Shown here: in pieces, positions 9,767-21,598 of the stretch
Numbering within the stretch: the first letter of the stretch is position 1
How the letters are laid out: each line of letters starts with the position of its first letter
DNA from: Eutreptiella sp. 'Long Island Sound 2002'
Lineage: Eukaryota > Euglenozoa > Euglenophyceae > Eutreptiales > Eutreptiaceae
Length of the DNA stretch: 64,000 nt
Reading direction: 5' to 3'
Assembly (NCBI GenBank): GCA_964036045.1
Contig: OZ038380.1
Span: forward strand, 188,439,194 to 188,503,193
Made by a program: the position numbers and the translations under genes
The notes under the pieces: generated by a model
Seen by the model: only the letters and a program-made list of their open reading frames with translations
What the model was told of the DNA's origin: nothing
Database searches by the model: none

Positions 9767-12700
9767 CTATGTGCCGCATGCACCGCAAGCCCCTTCAGCG
9801 CCCATGTCCCCACGGCAAGCGCTCATTGCTTTTGTGTTCAAGGCGATGCTCCAGCCCAGCCCCTGCGAAGGTCCGTGCTGGGGCACCGGGCCTCCTGGTG
9901 CTGCTGGGGTTGCGGCTGAATCCCCCCCCCGCCCTCCCCCGCGCCCCTGGGCGGGCCTTGATGCGGGGGATGCGCCCCCCACACGCAGAAGGCACACCTT
10001 CGGCTGCAGCATGATCGCCACCACGAGGGAGGCCCATTCGGACTGGCGCCAGCGCGTGCGGAGGGACGTGGTCTGCAGCGGGTCCATGAATGCATGCGGG
10101 AGGGGGAGGGGGGGGGGTACAGGGAATACAAGGGCAGGGGAGGGGGGTGACCTGCGCAATGTGACACCACAGGTTTGGCACAGAATTCTGAAAGTTAAAC
10201 GGGGGGGGGGGGGTGGCACAAGGCCTCGGTATCAGGTTGTTTGCCTTTGCCGGCGCCCATTGGCCTCTCACCACTGCTCATTCTGACCCTCTGTGGGTCC
10301 AAACCTGTTTTGGTCGTGTCAACGGAGCCCCTGGATGACTTGTCCTGTCTGACTACTCCGGGGCCAGCAGTCCCAGAGACGGGCTGCTGCCCGTGCCGTT
10401 GACCAGGTGCATCCAGAAAAGGAGGGGGGGGGTTACCCCTTTGGGACGTAAATGCTTTGGTTGTGTTGTTGGGGACCGGAAGGTGCGAACAAAAGTGTCC
10501 CCTCATTCGACGGTCATGCCACACAAATTCTTGTCCCTCCATCATGGGGCCGTCTTGGTAGGAACTCGGGTCATCTTGGGGGGCGTTTTCACACAGCGCG
10601 CACACAGCGCGGGCACAGCGCCAATTATTACGGTGATTATCCAGGTAACAACCCTGAAAACCACCCACCTGCGGAATCATGCACAATCAATTCAAAACTC
10701 AAAAATTCAAACATCTGATGCTTGCCATGGGTCCCAGGAACCTGAATTCTGCCCCTATAGCCCCGTGCAGTGCAGCAGCCATTCAATGACGTCCTTTCAA
10801 TCTTCTGAACTTACTGAACTCCCGGTGGTAGAGAACAGCCAACTTTTCGCACAGCGCACGGTACGCCCCCTTGGTAGGAATTTGAGTCCCCATGTACAGC
10901 CCATGCTTCAGATGGCTGCCGAAAAATGGGGGGGATGTGCGAAGCCCTCATGGCATGCCTCCCCGTAGATCCGCCCTCCTCCCCTGGACAGGGGGTGCAG
11001 GGGGGAGGGTGTGCAAGGTACGCCGGCGAGAGGGCTCACGCCGCTGGCAGCATTGTGTGCCATGGCCCCGGGACTCAGAAGGGGTGCCGCCAGGGATGCA
11101 TTAGAAGGGAAGGTGCCCCACAGACGGCCCCAGAAGCGGTTAGACAGGCGGTTGGAGGAGGTTGCCAAAGCGGTTGGGGGCGGTTACTGTCGGTTACAAA
11201 TGCCATTGAGCCTGGCACTTGCCATCGGGGAGACAGTGGCTGGGCGTAGGCTGGGCGCCCTGGAGGGGGGGGGAGGGTTACCCCCCCCCCTTCCAATGCA
11301 TCCCTGGGTGCCGCCCCCGGTAAGTGCGCCCACGGGGGACCCTTAACACATGTGACAGCGGAAGGCGGCGGGCGCACAACAGTCATTGACCGACCCGTTG
11401 GCGACTCCATCGGCGGCGGCGGCCCCGGACGTCCCTTCGACGCCCACAACACGTCACAGAGACCGCCGCCCCTGCGGGAGGGCCCGGCGCACGTCCCGTG
11501 CCCGCACCCTCGCCCTCACGGGGGGCGTGCCAGTGCAGGGCCTGGCACAGGGCCCACCGAGGCCCGGGGGGTGGCACAGTGCTGCGGGGGAAGGGGGGGG
11601 CCGAGGGGAGGCTGAACCCCCCCGCAAATCCCGCCCCCCCATCCGGGCGCCACCGGCCTGCGCCTGCCCCCACTGTCCATCGGACGCCATTCATAACGGA
11701 CCCCCCTCCCCCCGGGCCCGTGTGCCCCCCCCCCCAAACACACACTGGGAGCAGCACACACAGTGCACCGCCAAAGCCTCGGCCCTCCACACCCCCGGAG
11801 GCACCCGTCCACACAACACAGGGGACAGGGGGCAACCAGCCTGCCCTCAGGGCACATGGGGCTATGGCCTCTCTGCCCCCCCCCCCCCCCCCTGGGTCCA
11901 CGTCCTGCCCCCCCCCCATCCCCCACTGACAGAGGCCCAGGGGCACAGAGGCCCAGGGTCGGGTCAGGGGCGGGCACCTTGGACAGTTGGATGGCCACGG
12001 CCCTCTGACTGCTGGGGTCCGCCTGCTTCAGGATCTCAAAGTCGTGGAGCGCCAAGTCGTAGTTCTGCAGCGCCTGGTGCGCACAGCCCCGGCGGTACAG
12101 TGCCTGAAGAGGGGGCGGGGGGGGGGGGCGGGCACCATCCCAACGGCCCGTGGCCCGGGGGCCGCACACCCCATGCCCCGGTGGCGGCCAGCTCAAGCCC
12201 TGAAGAGGGCTGTCCTTCCGCAAGGGGCCACAGGACCGGACCACCGAGCGGCAGTGCGTCCACAGCACCGGGCCCGTCCCCCACGGCAGTGGCCCGGTCA
12301 CTGACGACAGTCGCTAAGTCACGGCGGTGGGCAACAACCGGCGGCGGTTGGGGGGCTACCCGACAAACCGTAGCCAGAAAACGGGACGCGTGGGTGACTT
12401 GGCGGTGGGCCAGCAGCTGCCGGCGTGGGGCGCAGTGCTGAGGGGAGGGGGCTGTCTCGTAACCCAAAATACCCCGTGGATTGAGGACCGCCCGTTGATT
12501 GGGCACTGCAGCATCCGCACGTGGCGGGGTGGTGGGGTGGCGGATGGTACGGCCAGACACCAGGAATGCGGCCACATCGGCGGCTCTCGACGGTCGCATG
12601 TGCGTGTGTGACGCAGAGCCTCGCCCTATTGCTCCATTGCCTTCAGCAAGGCACCTCCAAGGGCACAGGGGGCCAGAGGGGAGCATCCTACGCACCGCAT

Positions 12701-15700
12701 TTGTAAGGCGCCAAGGCTCGCAGTACACACTTGCGAGCTCTGATCGTTGTGACTGACTGTATTGTGCAGTTTGGGGGGGGCAATGGACACCACCGGGTGG
12801 GCCCCGGTGGTGCCGCATGGCCCCCCACGGGTTTACATGTGCTATTTGTTACCAAATGATGACCCAAGCCAGGCTTAAGGGGCCCTAGAGGTTGCTAGTG
12901 GTCGCTGAAAAAAGTCGATTGCTCACCTAACTCATGCCGGCCTGAAAACGGCAAGTCGTCACTGGTGGGGCCCCATAAGGGAGGGGGTTGGCACGAGGCC
13001 ATGGTGTTGGTTTGTTTGCCTTTGGCAGCGCCGATTGGCCTCTCACCACTGCTAATTTTTACCCTCTGTGGGTCCGAACGTGTTTTGGTTGTGTCGACGG
13101 AGCCCCCGGATGACGTGTCCTGTGCTGAGCTGGGATTGGTGTCGTTTGCAGGATCTGAATGTTTCCATACACTATGATGATGAGGATTGCACTGCCGGGC
13201 GGTTGCCAAGGCAGACCTCATTCCTGATGTCATCTCCACGGGACACCCGCGATACACGGACTTCAGGGTCCGTACTGCAGCACGCCATATGTCCTACCCG
13301 TCCTATTACGCCGTTGCACGGCATCACGTCGCTGTTGCATTCGAGGGATGATGCCCTTAGGCACTGCGTGCGGGGCACATTATGGAATCTCCAGTGCAAT
13401 GCCCCGGACATGAGAATGCACCAGCACGGACCTCGTAGAAAGGGGGGGCATATGTTCCAGTGCCACCATCACCACGACGAACACTTCTGGGGGGGGGGGG
13501 TCACGGCCTCAAACACATGTCTTGGGGCTGAAGGGGCGGTGAAAGCTCTCCTCGTTGACAGCGAGTGTCCCGGTTTTCATGCCCCCCCCCCCCCAGGGCG
13601 TTGCTTGAGCGGAGGGGGGAGGGGGGGAGGGGTCTCCCCCGCTGCCGAAATGAAGTTAAGGCAACGCCATGCCACCCCCCAGCCCCCTATTGCAATGCGC
13701 TCTGTGCCGTGCTGCTGTGCCACACGGGGCGTATCACGTGTTATGGGCTGTTGCTTTGTGCTGTTTGAATAACAAATGGACTTTTGTGTGCCGGCTACCG
13801 TGTGTCACGCTCCGGGGCAGGGGGGGGGGGGGGCGACGAGGCACCCCCGGCCAGGGCCGAAAGGTTGTGGCGGAAGGTGTTTGGTTTTGGGCGCAGGACT
13901 GTGCGGCGGCAGCTGCACCCGCACATCCCCCTGGCGAAGTCCCCCCCAGCGAGACATGCCATGCCACAGACCGAGGCCGGGGGTCCCACTGGTCGTGGAT
14001 CGTGTGACACGTCCGCCGATCGATGTCCAGAGGTTGGCCCCTGCACAGCCCTTCCCCACAGACGTACGAGGCCGGCGGGGGTGGACCGCTGCCAACGGGC
14101 AGTCGCGCGTGCTGCCCATGTGTTGTGGGGGTTCCCGCCGGCGTCAGTGCAACGGCGGGCCCCGGGTGCACGACCAAACCCGCAGTCCCGCTGCGGAGTC
14201 GCTGACGGCGGCTTTGCCCGGGCACTTTCATCCGTCGCGACTTGAGCCGCAGGTCCTGTGGGTTGGGGGTGGGGGGGATGCCCCGCCGGATGCAGAGGGC
14301 CATTGGTGTCATGTGTGGGTTTTGGGGGGGCGGTCCTCTGGTCTCACCGCACCACTTCCCCAGCGCCCCCACAAGGGGCCCCTCCCCGTGCCCTGCGGCG
14401 GCCCCGTCCCCCGCCCGATTCCGTACGAAGGGGGAGCGCCAGGCAGGACCGGAGTGCCAGACCACTTCATCGGGCGCTGCCTCCGGCCGAGATCAAGTGT
14501 GACATGGCCGTGCCCGATCCCTGTTCCCCTGTTCACTGGGCCTGGGCCTCGGCGCCGACGGGGCGGCCGCCCTCCGGACCGTGGCCCCCCCCCCGCAGCC
14601 CCACGACGGCGGAGATAGCGGGGCAGTGGTCTGGGGCGGGGGCACACGGCGAGGCCCTCCCGCACCCCCAACGGACCCCTCGGACCTTGAAATGGCGCGG
14701 GTACTCCTGCAGCACCGCGTCGCAGTCGGCCACCGCCTCTGTGTACCGGCCCATCTCCAGGTACACGGCCGCCCGGTTGCAGGTCGGGATGTGTTGAAGA
14801 CGCGGGGGGGAGAGCCCAATGGCCGCGTCGTAGTGCCGCAGCGCTCCCTGCACAAGGGCCGGGGGGCAGACCAGGGATGCATCAGAAAGGGGTGGGCATT
14901 TGCCTTTTCAAGTCCTGGACGCTAGTGCGATTGAGGGGATCAGGGGGTTAGCGGGTGAGAGCTCATCTATATACAGCTGTATACAGATATATAAGGCCCT
15001 TACCCCCCCCCGCCCCCCCCCAGCGTATCGCGGCGCGACGGAAGGACCTGGGCCTTCATCCTATGTGGGATCCTCTGAGGAGCGACCCTGCCCAGATCTC
15101 GGGCTGTGCGCTCCCCCATTCGCGCCCGCAGATGCAGGTGCGGCTGTGGGGGGTTGGGCGCCCCCCCCTCCCGATGACTGCACTTGCCGAGTGAAGCCCA
15201 GGCTCAAGAGCCCCCCACCGCGGGGCGGCAGACGGGCTGCCGCGTCCCTGCGCTGCGAGGGGCGCCCCATTAGAAAGGTGTGGGGGGGGGGGGGGAGCTA
15301 TGTACATATATGCGCCTATAGTTTGTAGACACTGTGCACCACAAGTAGACGCGGCCTGCGAATTGTAGACACTGTCGCCATGTTTTAGACGCGAACAGAC
15401 AATTTGGGAAGGGGGCGGAAGGCGTTTTGCCGTGCACAAGGGAATGTATACGCGTACACGTACAGCCCTCGGGGGTGTAAGGGGGGTCTGAAAGGGGGGC
15501 GGGGGGTTGGCTGGGGGCTCCCTCCTCCTCGGGTCCCCCTATGGTCCACGCCAAAAGCGGGCCAAAATTTTTTTAGCTTAAATCCTCTTGGTGCCGAAGG
15601 CGTGGAAGCAAAATTTTAGCTGTCAGCCTCAAACATTGGAAGGGGAGGAGGGTGGGGGGGGGGGGGGCCTCCTCCTACGGCTGTTCTAATACATCACTGG

Positions 15701-18700
15701 GGCAGACTGCCCCAGTGCAGGCTGCCCACCTGGTTGTTGTTGTGTTGAACCCGCCCCCTTCAACCCCATCCCCATGAATGGGCAACCCACCCCTTCCCCC
15801 CCAGCCCACGAGTGGAGGACTCCCTCCTCAAAAGGCGCACATGAGGGTGTTCCCCCTTCCCCCCCCCCTGCCTGGGCGTGAATGAGCACGGGTGCTGGGG
15901 AGGGGCTGGGTACCGGTTTGGGGTACGGGGTATTTGGGGCCGCAGCAGCACGGGGCAGCAAGAGGGTGATGGGCCACAGGGAGACAGCCGCATAGGAGGG
16001 GAGTGCACGGCTGTGAGCGAATGAGACGTCCCTGCAGTGCCGGGCAGAGCAGGCGTGTAGAGGCGGCAGCGGGGCCTGGGGCACGACGGCAGGAGGGGGG
16101 GGCGAGGGATGCCCTGGGCTATGCCCTGGGCTATACAGGGACGCACAAGGCGATGGACTACGGCAAGGGCAAGGATCGAGTTTAACGGGGGGTGGGGGGG
16201 CTGCCATCAAGGCTGAGGGAGTATGCGGAGTGCATCTTCCTCCGGAGGAATTGCACTCATCAAAAAGACAAAGAGCCCAAGCGGCAGCACTGCGGCACTG
16301 CAGGGTCCACCGCCGGAGGCGTAAAATCCCGCAACTTTTGCAAAAATTTCCAAAAATCGGAAATCGTCACAACCGCAACATTTCGCCCATTTCAGAACTT
16401 GCGAACGCCCCCCCCCCCCTCTCCACAGCCCTGCGCTCACTCCCTCAGCCCCGCTCCTTCTACTTCCACCACCGCCCACTGCATGCCTCCACGACCCACA
16501 GCCCTGCCCCTACTCTCCGCACAACACCCGCCCCAATCCTCCACAAGTCTCGCTCCTCCTCCGCAGCCCCCATCCCGCTCCCCTGGGCCCGCCCCCCCTC
16601 CGATGCTGTGCCACGAGCAGCCCATCCCACACTCTGTCCAGTGGCATCCCCCCGCACCACCGCAGCCGCCGGACACAAAGCGCACGCACACCTCCCAGTC
16701 CTTGTCCTTGAAACAGGCGTTGCCGTGCCGGCGCTCCACTTCGGCGTCGGGGTGCATGCAGCCCACGCTGCTGCTGCTGGAACTGTGGAGGGGCCGCGGG
16801 CAGAGGGCCCCGCTGCGCACCGGCATGGGCACACGGCGCTGCCACGACACCCCAGTGCCCCCAAACCGTCACCCCCCCCCCTCATCCCCCTTTACACACA
16901 CACCCCGGGCCCCGTGCACCCCCAGAGACGAGGGCCGGAAGAACCCGCCCCCCAAACGCCAAACCCACCCCCCGACCCCCGGCCTGTGCCCTTTCCACTC
17001 CGGCTGGTCACTGCTATTTCTTGGCGCCCTCGGGATGCACACTGCAGGTTGCACGCAGAACCCCCCCCCCCCTGCAGCCCTTGTCCGGTGCACACATGTT
17101 GGCACATGGCATCCGTACGATGGAAAGAGATGTCTGGCACGAGGGGGGGTTTCCAAATGGGTCCACATCCATCGTCTCCTCCTCCAAATGCCTCCTCTCT
17201 GGGTATCGGACGGGGTGCCAGGGACGGGCGCGCGTCCGTCCCTGGCAGACCGCGCGCACCGGCCGCAGCCGTACGTATGCGCGCGTCCCCGCGAATGCGC
17301 GGAGGCACACGTGTGCGCGTGCACGTGCATTGTCTTTGTACATCGCCCGACCGGATCATGAGTGGCATCTGAGCCGACGCCCGTAGGCAACTGTCCGTGC
17401 ATCGTCCGCCGAATCGGCGGGCGGTCGGTGGTTCATCGCCGGCGGCGGTCGGGCCACCGCAGGCGGGCGGCGGATACGCACCCGCCTCGAGGGCCGGGGC
17501 CACAACACCGCGGGTCCCGAGGGGCGGCCCCACCGCATTCCAATCCGCTGCGAGGGAGGCCTGCGAGGCCCTGCGAGGGCCCCGGCCCTGGGCAACACCC
17601 ACGTGGGCGGGGCAGAGGGGCACGGGAGGCAGGCACCTGGGGTCATTGCCAGAGAGGGCGCTTGGCGGAGGGGGCAGTACGGGACTGCAGGGGCCTTCAC
17701 CAATGCACGGAGGCACCTGCGTGGGAAGGGGGAGGGGGCGGCAGGGCGTGGGGGAGGCCGGGGTGTTCCATACAGGCGGGGGGGGGTTTTGGCATGACGC
17801 CATGGTGTGATGATCTCGTCTGCAGCTGGCGGCGCCTACTGGCCGATCGCCATTCGCTGCCCTTCCCTTGGACCCTTTCCCTCCATAGGCGGTGGTGCCC
17901 ATCGGCTTCTCACCACCCTTTGCCCTTCCTCTTCCTCCATGCCCTAACCTTCCCTCTCCCCTTCCCTTTCCCTTCCCTTGGCCTTTCCCTCCGTAGGCCG
18001 CAGGCGGCGGGGGGGGGGGGGCAGGACTGGAAGCTTGTGGTCCATTAATGCTTGCGCTGGGCAATTTGAATTTCGCTCAAGCGAGACTTTTGTGCAGCCA
18101 CCAAAACACTACAAAAGTTTTTTTTGCAACTTCTTTTGTAAATTCTTTTTTTTTGTGTTGGAACAAAATCATTTACGGGTTGTTTTTTTTTTTTGCGCTT
18201 TCTGTGCAATTTATTTTCTGGGGGGCTCTTTGCAGGGCCAGGCCCATCTTACAATTCCATGGCCCCTGTACGCACGCTGTTACTTCCGAGAGGTTGCTGG
18301 ATGCATGCTGCCAATGCCTCGTGGTCCCTATGGACGCTGTGAACGCCTGGTGGTCCTGGATGCTCTTACCTCTCGGCGGTCCGCGGATGCACGTTCTTGT
18401 ACGGAAGGCTCCAATATGGGACTCCAAAGGGGACCCATAGACCCGGGGGAACAATTCTGGTACGACGGGTACAGCAACACGATCCAGCCCCTTTTCTTGG
18501 AAAGATGGGGCGCGGTGGGATGTCGTGTGGTGCTGCCCCAATGCCCAGGGCGGTCCTTAACGGGAAAAAAAAAAGTGTTCCGGAACCAGTTTTCCCAAAA
18601 AAGCCCGCGGGCACTCCATGTGCTCAACCATGGTTGGTGGCGGTTGGCGGTTGGCGGTTGGCGGTTGGTGGCGGTTGGTGGTTGGCAGTTGGCAACTGGC

Positions 18701-21456
18701 GGTTGGTGGCGGTTGGTGGTGGTTGGCGGCGGTTGGTGGTTGGTGATTGGTGGTTGGTGGCGGTTGGCAGTGGTTGGCAGTTGGCGGTTGGTCGCCGCTG
18801 GCGGTTGGCGGCGGTTGGTGGCTGGCGGTTGGTGGCGGTTGGCGGTTGATGGGAGTTGGTGGTTGGCGGTTGGTGGTCCCTTGGGGCGGTCCTTAAGGGC
18901 GGTCCTTAGCAAAAAAAAAAAAATCTGGTCCCTTAAGGACCGCCCTGCCAATGCCCAAGCGTAGGGGACCGGCCGCGGGGCGGTGCGGTTCCACCCGCGG
19001 GCCCTTGAGCACCAGGCAGGACAGCGGGGGGGGCGGACGACCTGGCCGGGCAGCATCTTGTCCAGGATAGCGCGGCAGTCATGCCGCGTCCGGGGGACGT
19101 GGCACTCCCCCTCGGTGGGCTCAAACGGGACCCAGCGGAAGCGGCCACACGGTTCGTCGGAGAGGCCCAGAACACCTGCACGCACAGAGGGCAGCACGGT
19201 GAGGGCTCTCCCTTGCCTCACCGGTGGCCTGGGCACACGTGTGTCATCACCAGCGGGCGGGCGGTCCGCCGGAAGAGGGGGTGCACCTGAAGGGGCTGTT
19301 GCGTGTGGGTTGGGGGGGGGGGGGGGCTGGGAAGTGAGTGTACAGGAAATGTGTCCTTCGGTAAATGTGATGTTTTCCCACTGAATTTTGGTGAAGTAGG
19401 GGGGGGGGGGTGAAGGGGGGGGGGGGGGGTGGCCCCCCAAAACAGTCTAATTCGGGCCGGGGGGCACACCGTCACAACGGGCATCTGCCTCTTTGAAAAG
19501 CACCGTTGGTTGTCTGGAAGACAACGACCCAACCGCTCATGTGCCCTATGAAGCGGCCTTTGCAGGGTCTGTGCGCCCCGCAAGCTCTCAACCCCATGCC
19601 AGGGCTTGTAGACCAGTACGGACACACACGCACACAACACACACACACAATGAGAACCGCAAACACAAGAACAGAGCAAGAAAAGCGGTGAAAGAAAACT
19701 CCTCAGGGACAGCAGAGCTGCCCTAGACGTCTTTCGGTCTGTCAGAAAACGCGGCAATGTGCTGCACTGGATATCAGTTCAGATCTGGCTCCCTGACCTG
19801 CCCTGAGAATCGTGCAGCGTTAATGACAGACCACAAAATTCACCTACGGAGGAGGTCGTGTTGTCTCGTCTACACACACACACACATACACACGTTGGGT
19901 GCATCCTGCCCCATGAACCCGCAGATGCGGAGGCCCTGCTGCATGCGCCATGCCCCGCACCCCGCAGCTGCCCCACGTACCTGAATCTTCGCACGCGGTC
20001 AGGCGGAACGCAGTGAGGCTCAGCACGTCCGGATGCTTGCGTTCGGTGAACTCCAAAAACGCTTCCCCCTGCGGAGGGGTGGTGGGCACGGTCACGGGCA
20101 CCCGCGCGGGCGGGAGCACGGGGGATCAAACGCTTTGGTGTGTCCGTTCGTGCGGCAGCATTGTTCTTGAGATGAGGCAGGGACACCCCCCCCCCGGCCC
20201 TGTGGCCCTTTGGCAGAGGAGGCCTCCACATGTGTCGACTCCGGTGGGCCCTACGTCGCACGTGCCGGGGTCCTGGGGGAGGTCCCCTCTTGTCTCCGTC
20301 GCCGCGGTCCTGTTTGGCAGTGTCGCCACAGCCCCGCCCCCCCCGCCCACCCATCCCCATCCCCCGGTCCCCAGAATGTGTTTCACTTCGCAAACGGGGA
20401 CCTCTGTACAATAGTCAGCCCAGTTATTACGCACACAGAGAACACAGTGGTCTCATGTTGTGGTCTGTTTTTTGGGGGGGTCTGGCTGGGACCCCCCTCC
20501 TCCCAGGGTCCCCCTATGGTCTCCGCCAAAGGCGGGCCAAAATCTTTTAAGCTCAAATCCTCTTGGCGCTGAAGCAAAATCTTGGCTGACAGCCTACATA
20601 TGGAGGAGGGGGGCCGTGGGGCATTGGGGTGCTGACTGCCCGGAGGGAGGCGGTGCTCGGTCAACCACAACTACCTCCTTGTGGACTGTCCGGGAGGGCA
20701 CTGGCTGACACGCTATGAAGAATGGATCTCCGAGTCACCACTGCACTCCAGCCAAGGAGACGCTTTTTAGGCGGCCCACCAACACCAATACCAACACCAA
20801 CACCAAGACCAACACCAATACCAACACAAGCACAAACACAAACACAAACACAAACACAAACACCAATACCAATACCAACGCAAACACAAACACAAACACA
20901 AACACAAATACCAACACAAACATAAACACAAACACAAACACAAACACCAATACCAATACCAACGCAAACACAAACACAAACACAAATACCAATACCAACA
21001 CAAACATAAACACAAACACAAACACAAACACCAATACCAATACCTACACCAACACCAACACCAACACCAATACCAATACCAACAGCCACAGCAACATCAA
21101 CAATGCGCGCCTAGGTGCCGGGGTCGCGGGCGAAGGACCAAAGTAAGTGCGACAGACAGCGCAGCAGAGGAAGGGGGGCAGCACCATGAAACACAAAGAG
21201 ACGGGGCTCTTGGACTCAGCAACGACGCAGTGGTTTGAGGTAATGAATGCGGTGATCATGTCGCCGTTGCTGAAGACAGGGGCGATGCACCGGCAGTCAT
21301 TCCGTCTGCCCCTGGCGCACCCCATTCCCCAGCAGGAGATCAGGACGCTGCTGGGCGTAGCAGTGCCTCCAAAACGGGCGGAGGGGGCAATACTCCCACA
21401 GGTACGCAAACAGATGGCCGGACGGACAGAGCGACAGACAGAGTGACAGACAGAGT

Positions 21457-21491
<35 letters not shown>

Positions 21492-21542
21492 CGACTGACT
21501 GACTGACTGACTGACTGACTGACTGACTGGACTGCCAGAGAG

Positions 21543-21598
<56 letters not shown>

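Noticed and set aside
11527-11890. R6 as a hAT-like element
   Set aside because: Homology with the second copy runs past any CAGGG-type end, and the flanks show no 8-bp duplication.
11383-12441. Overlapping 180-350 codon frames on both strands
   Set aside because: High G+C lowers stop frequency; sequences are Pro/Arg/Gly/Ala rich. The only supported coding part is the TPR exon at 12103-11978.
20661-21146. Asn-Thr and Val-Phe/Cys-Leu repeat proteins over the hexanucleotide satellite
   Set aside because: Same artefact from a six-base period; it lies in an intron.
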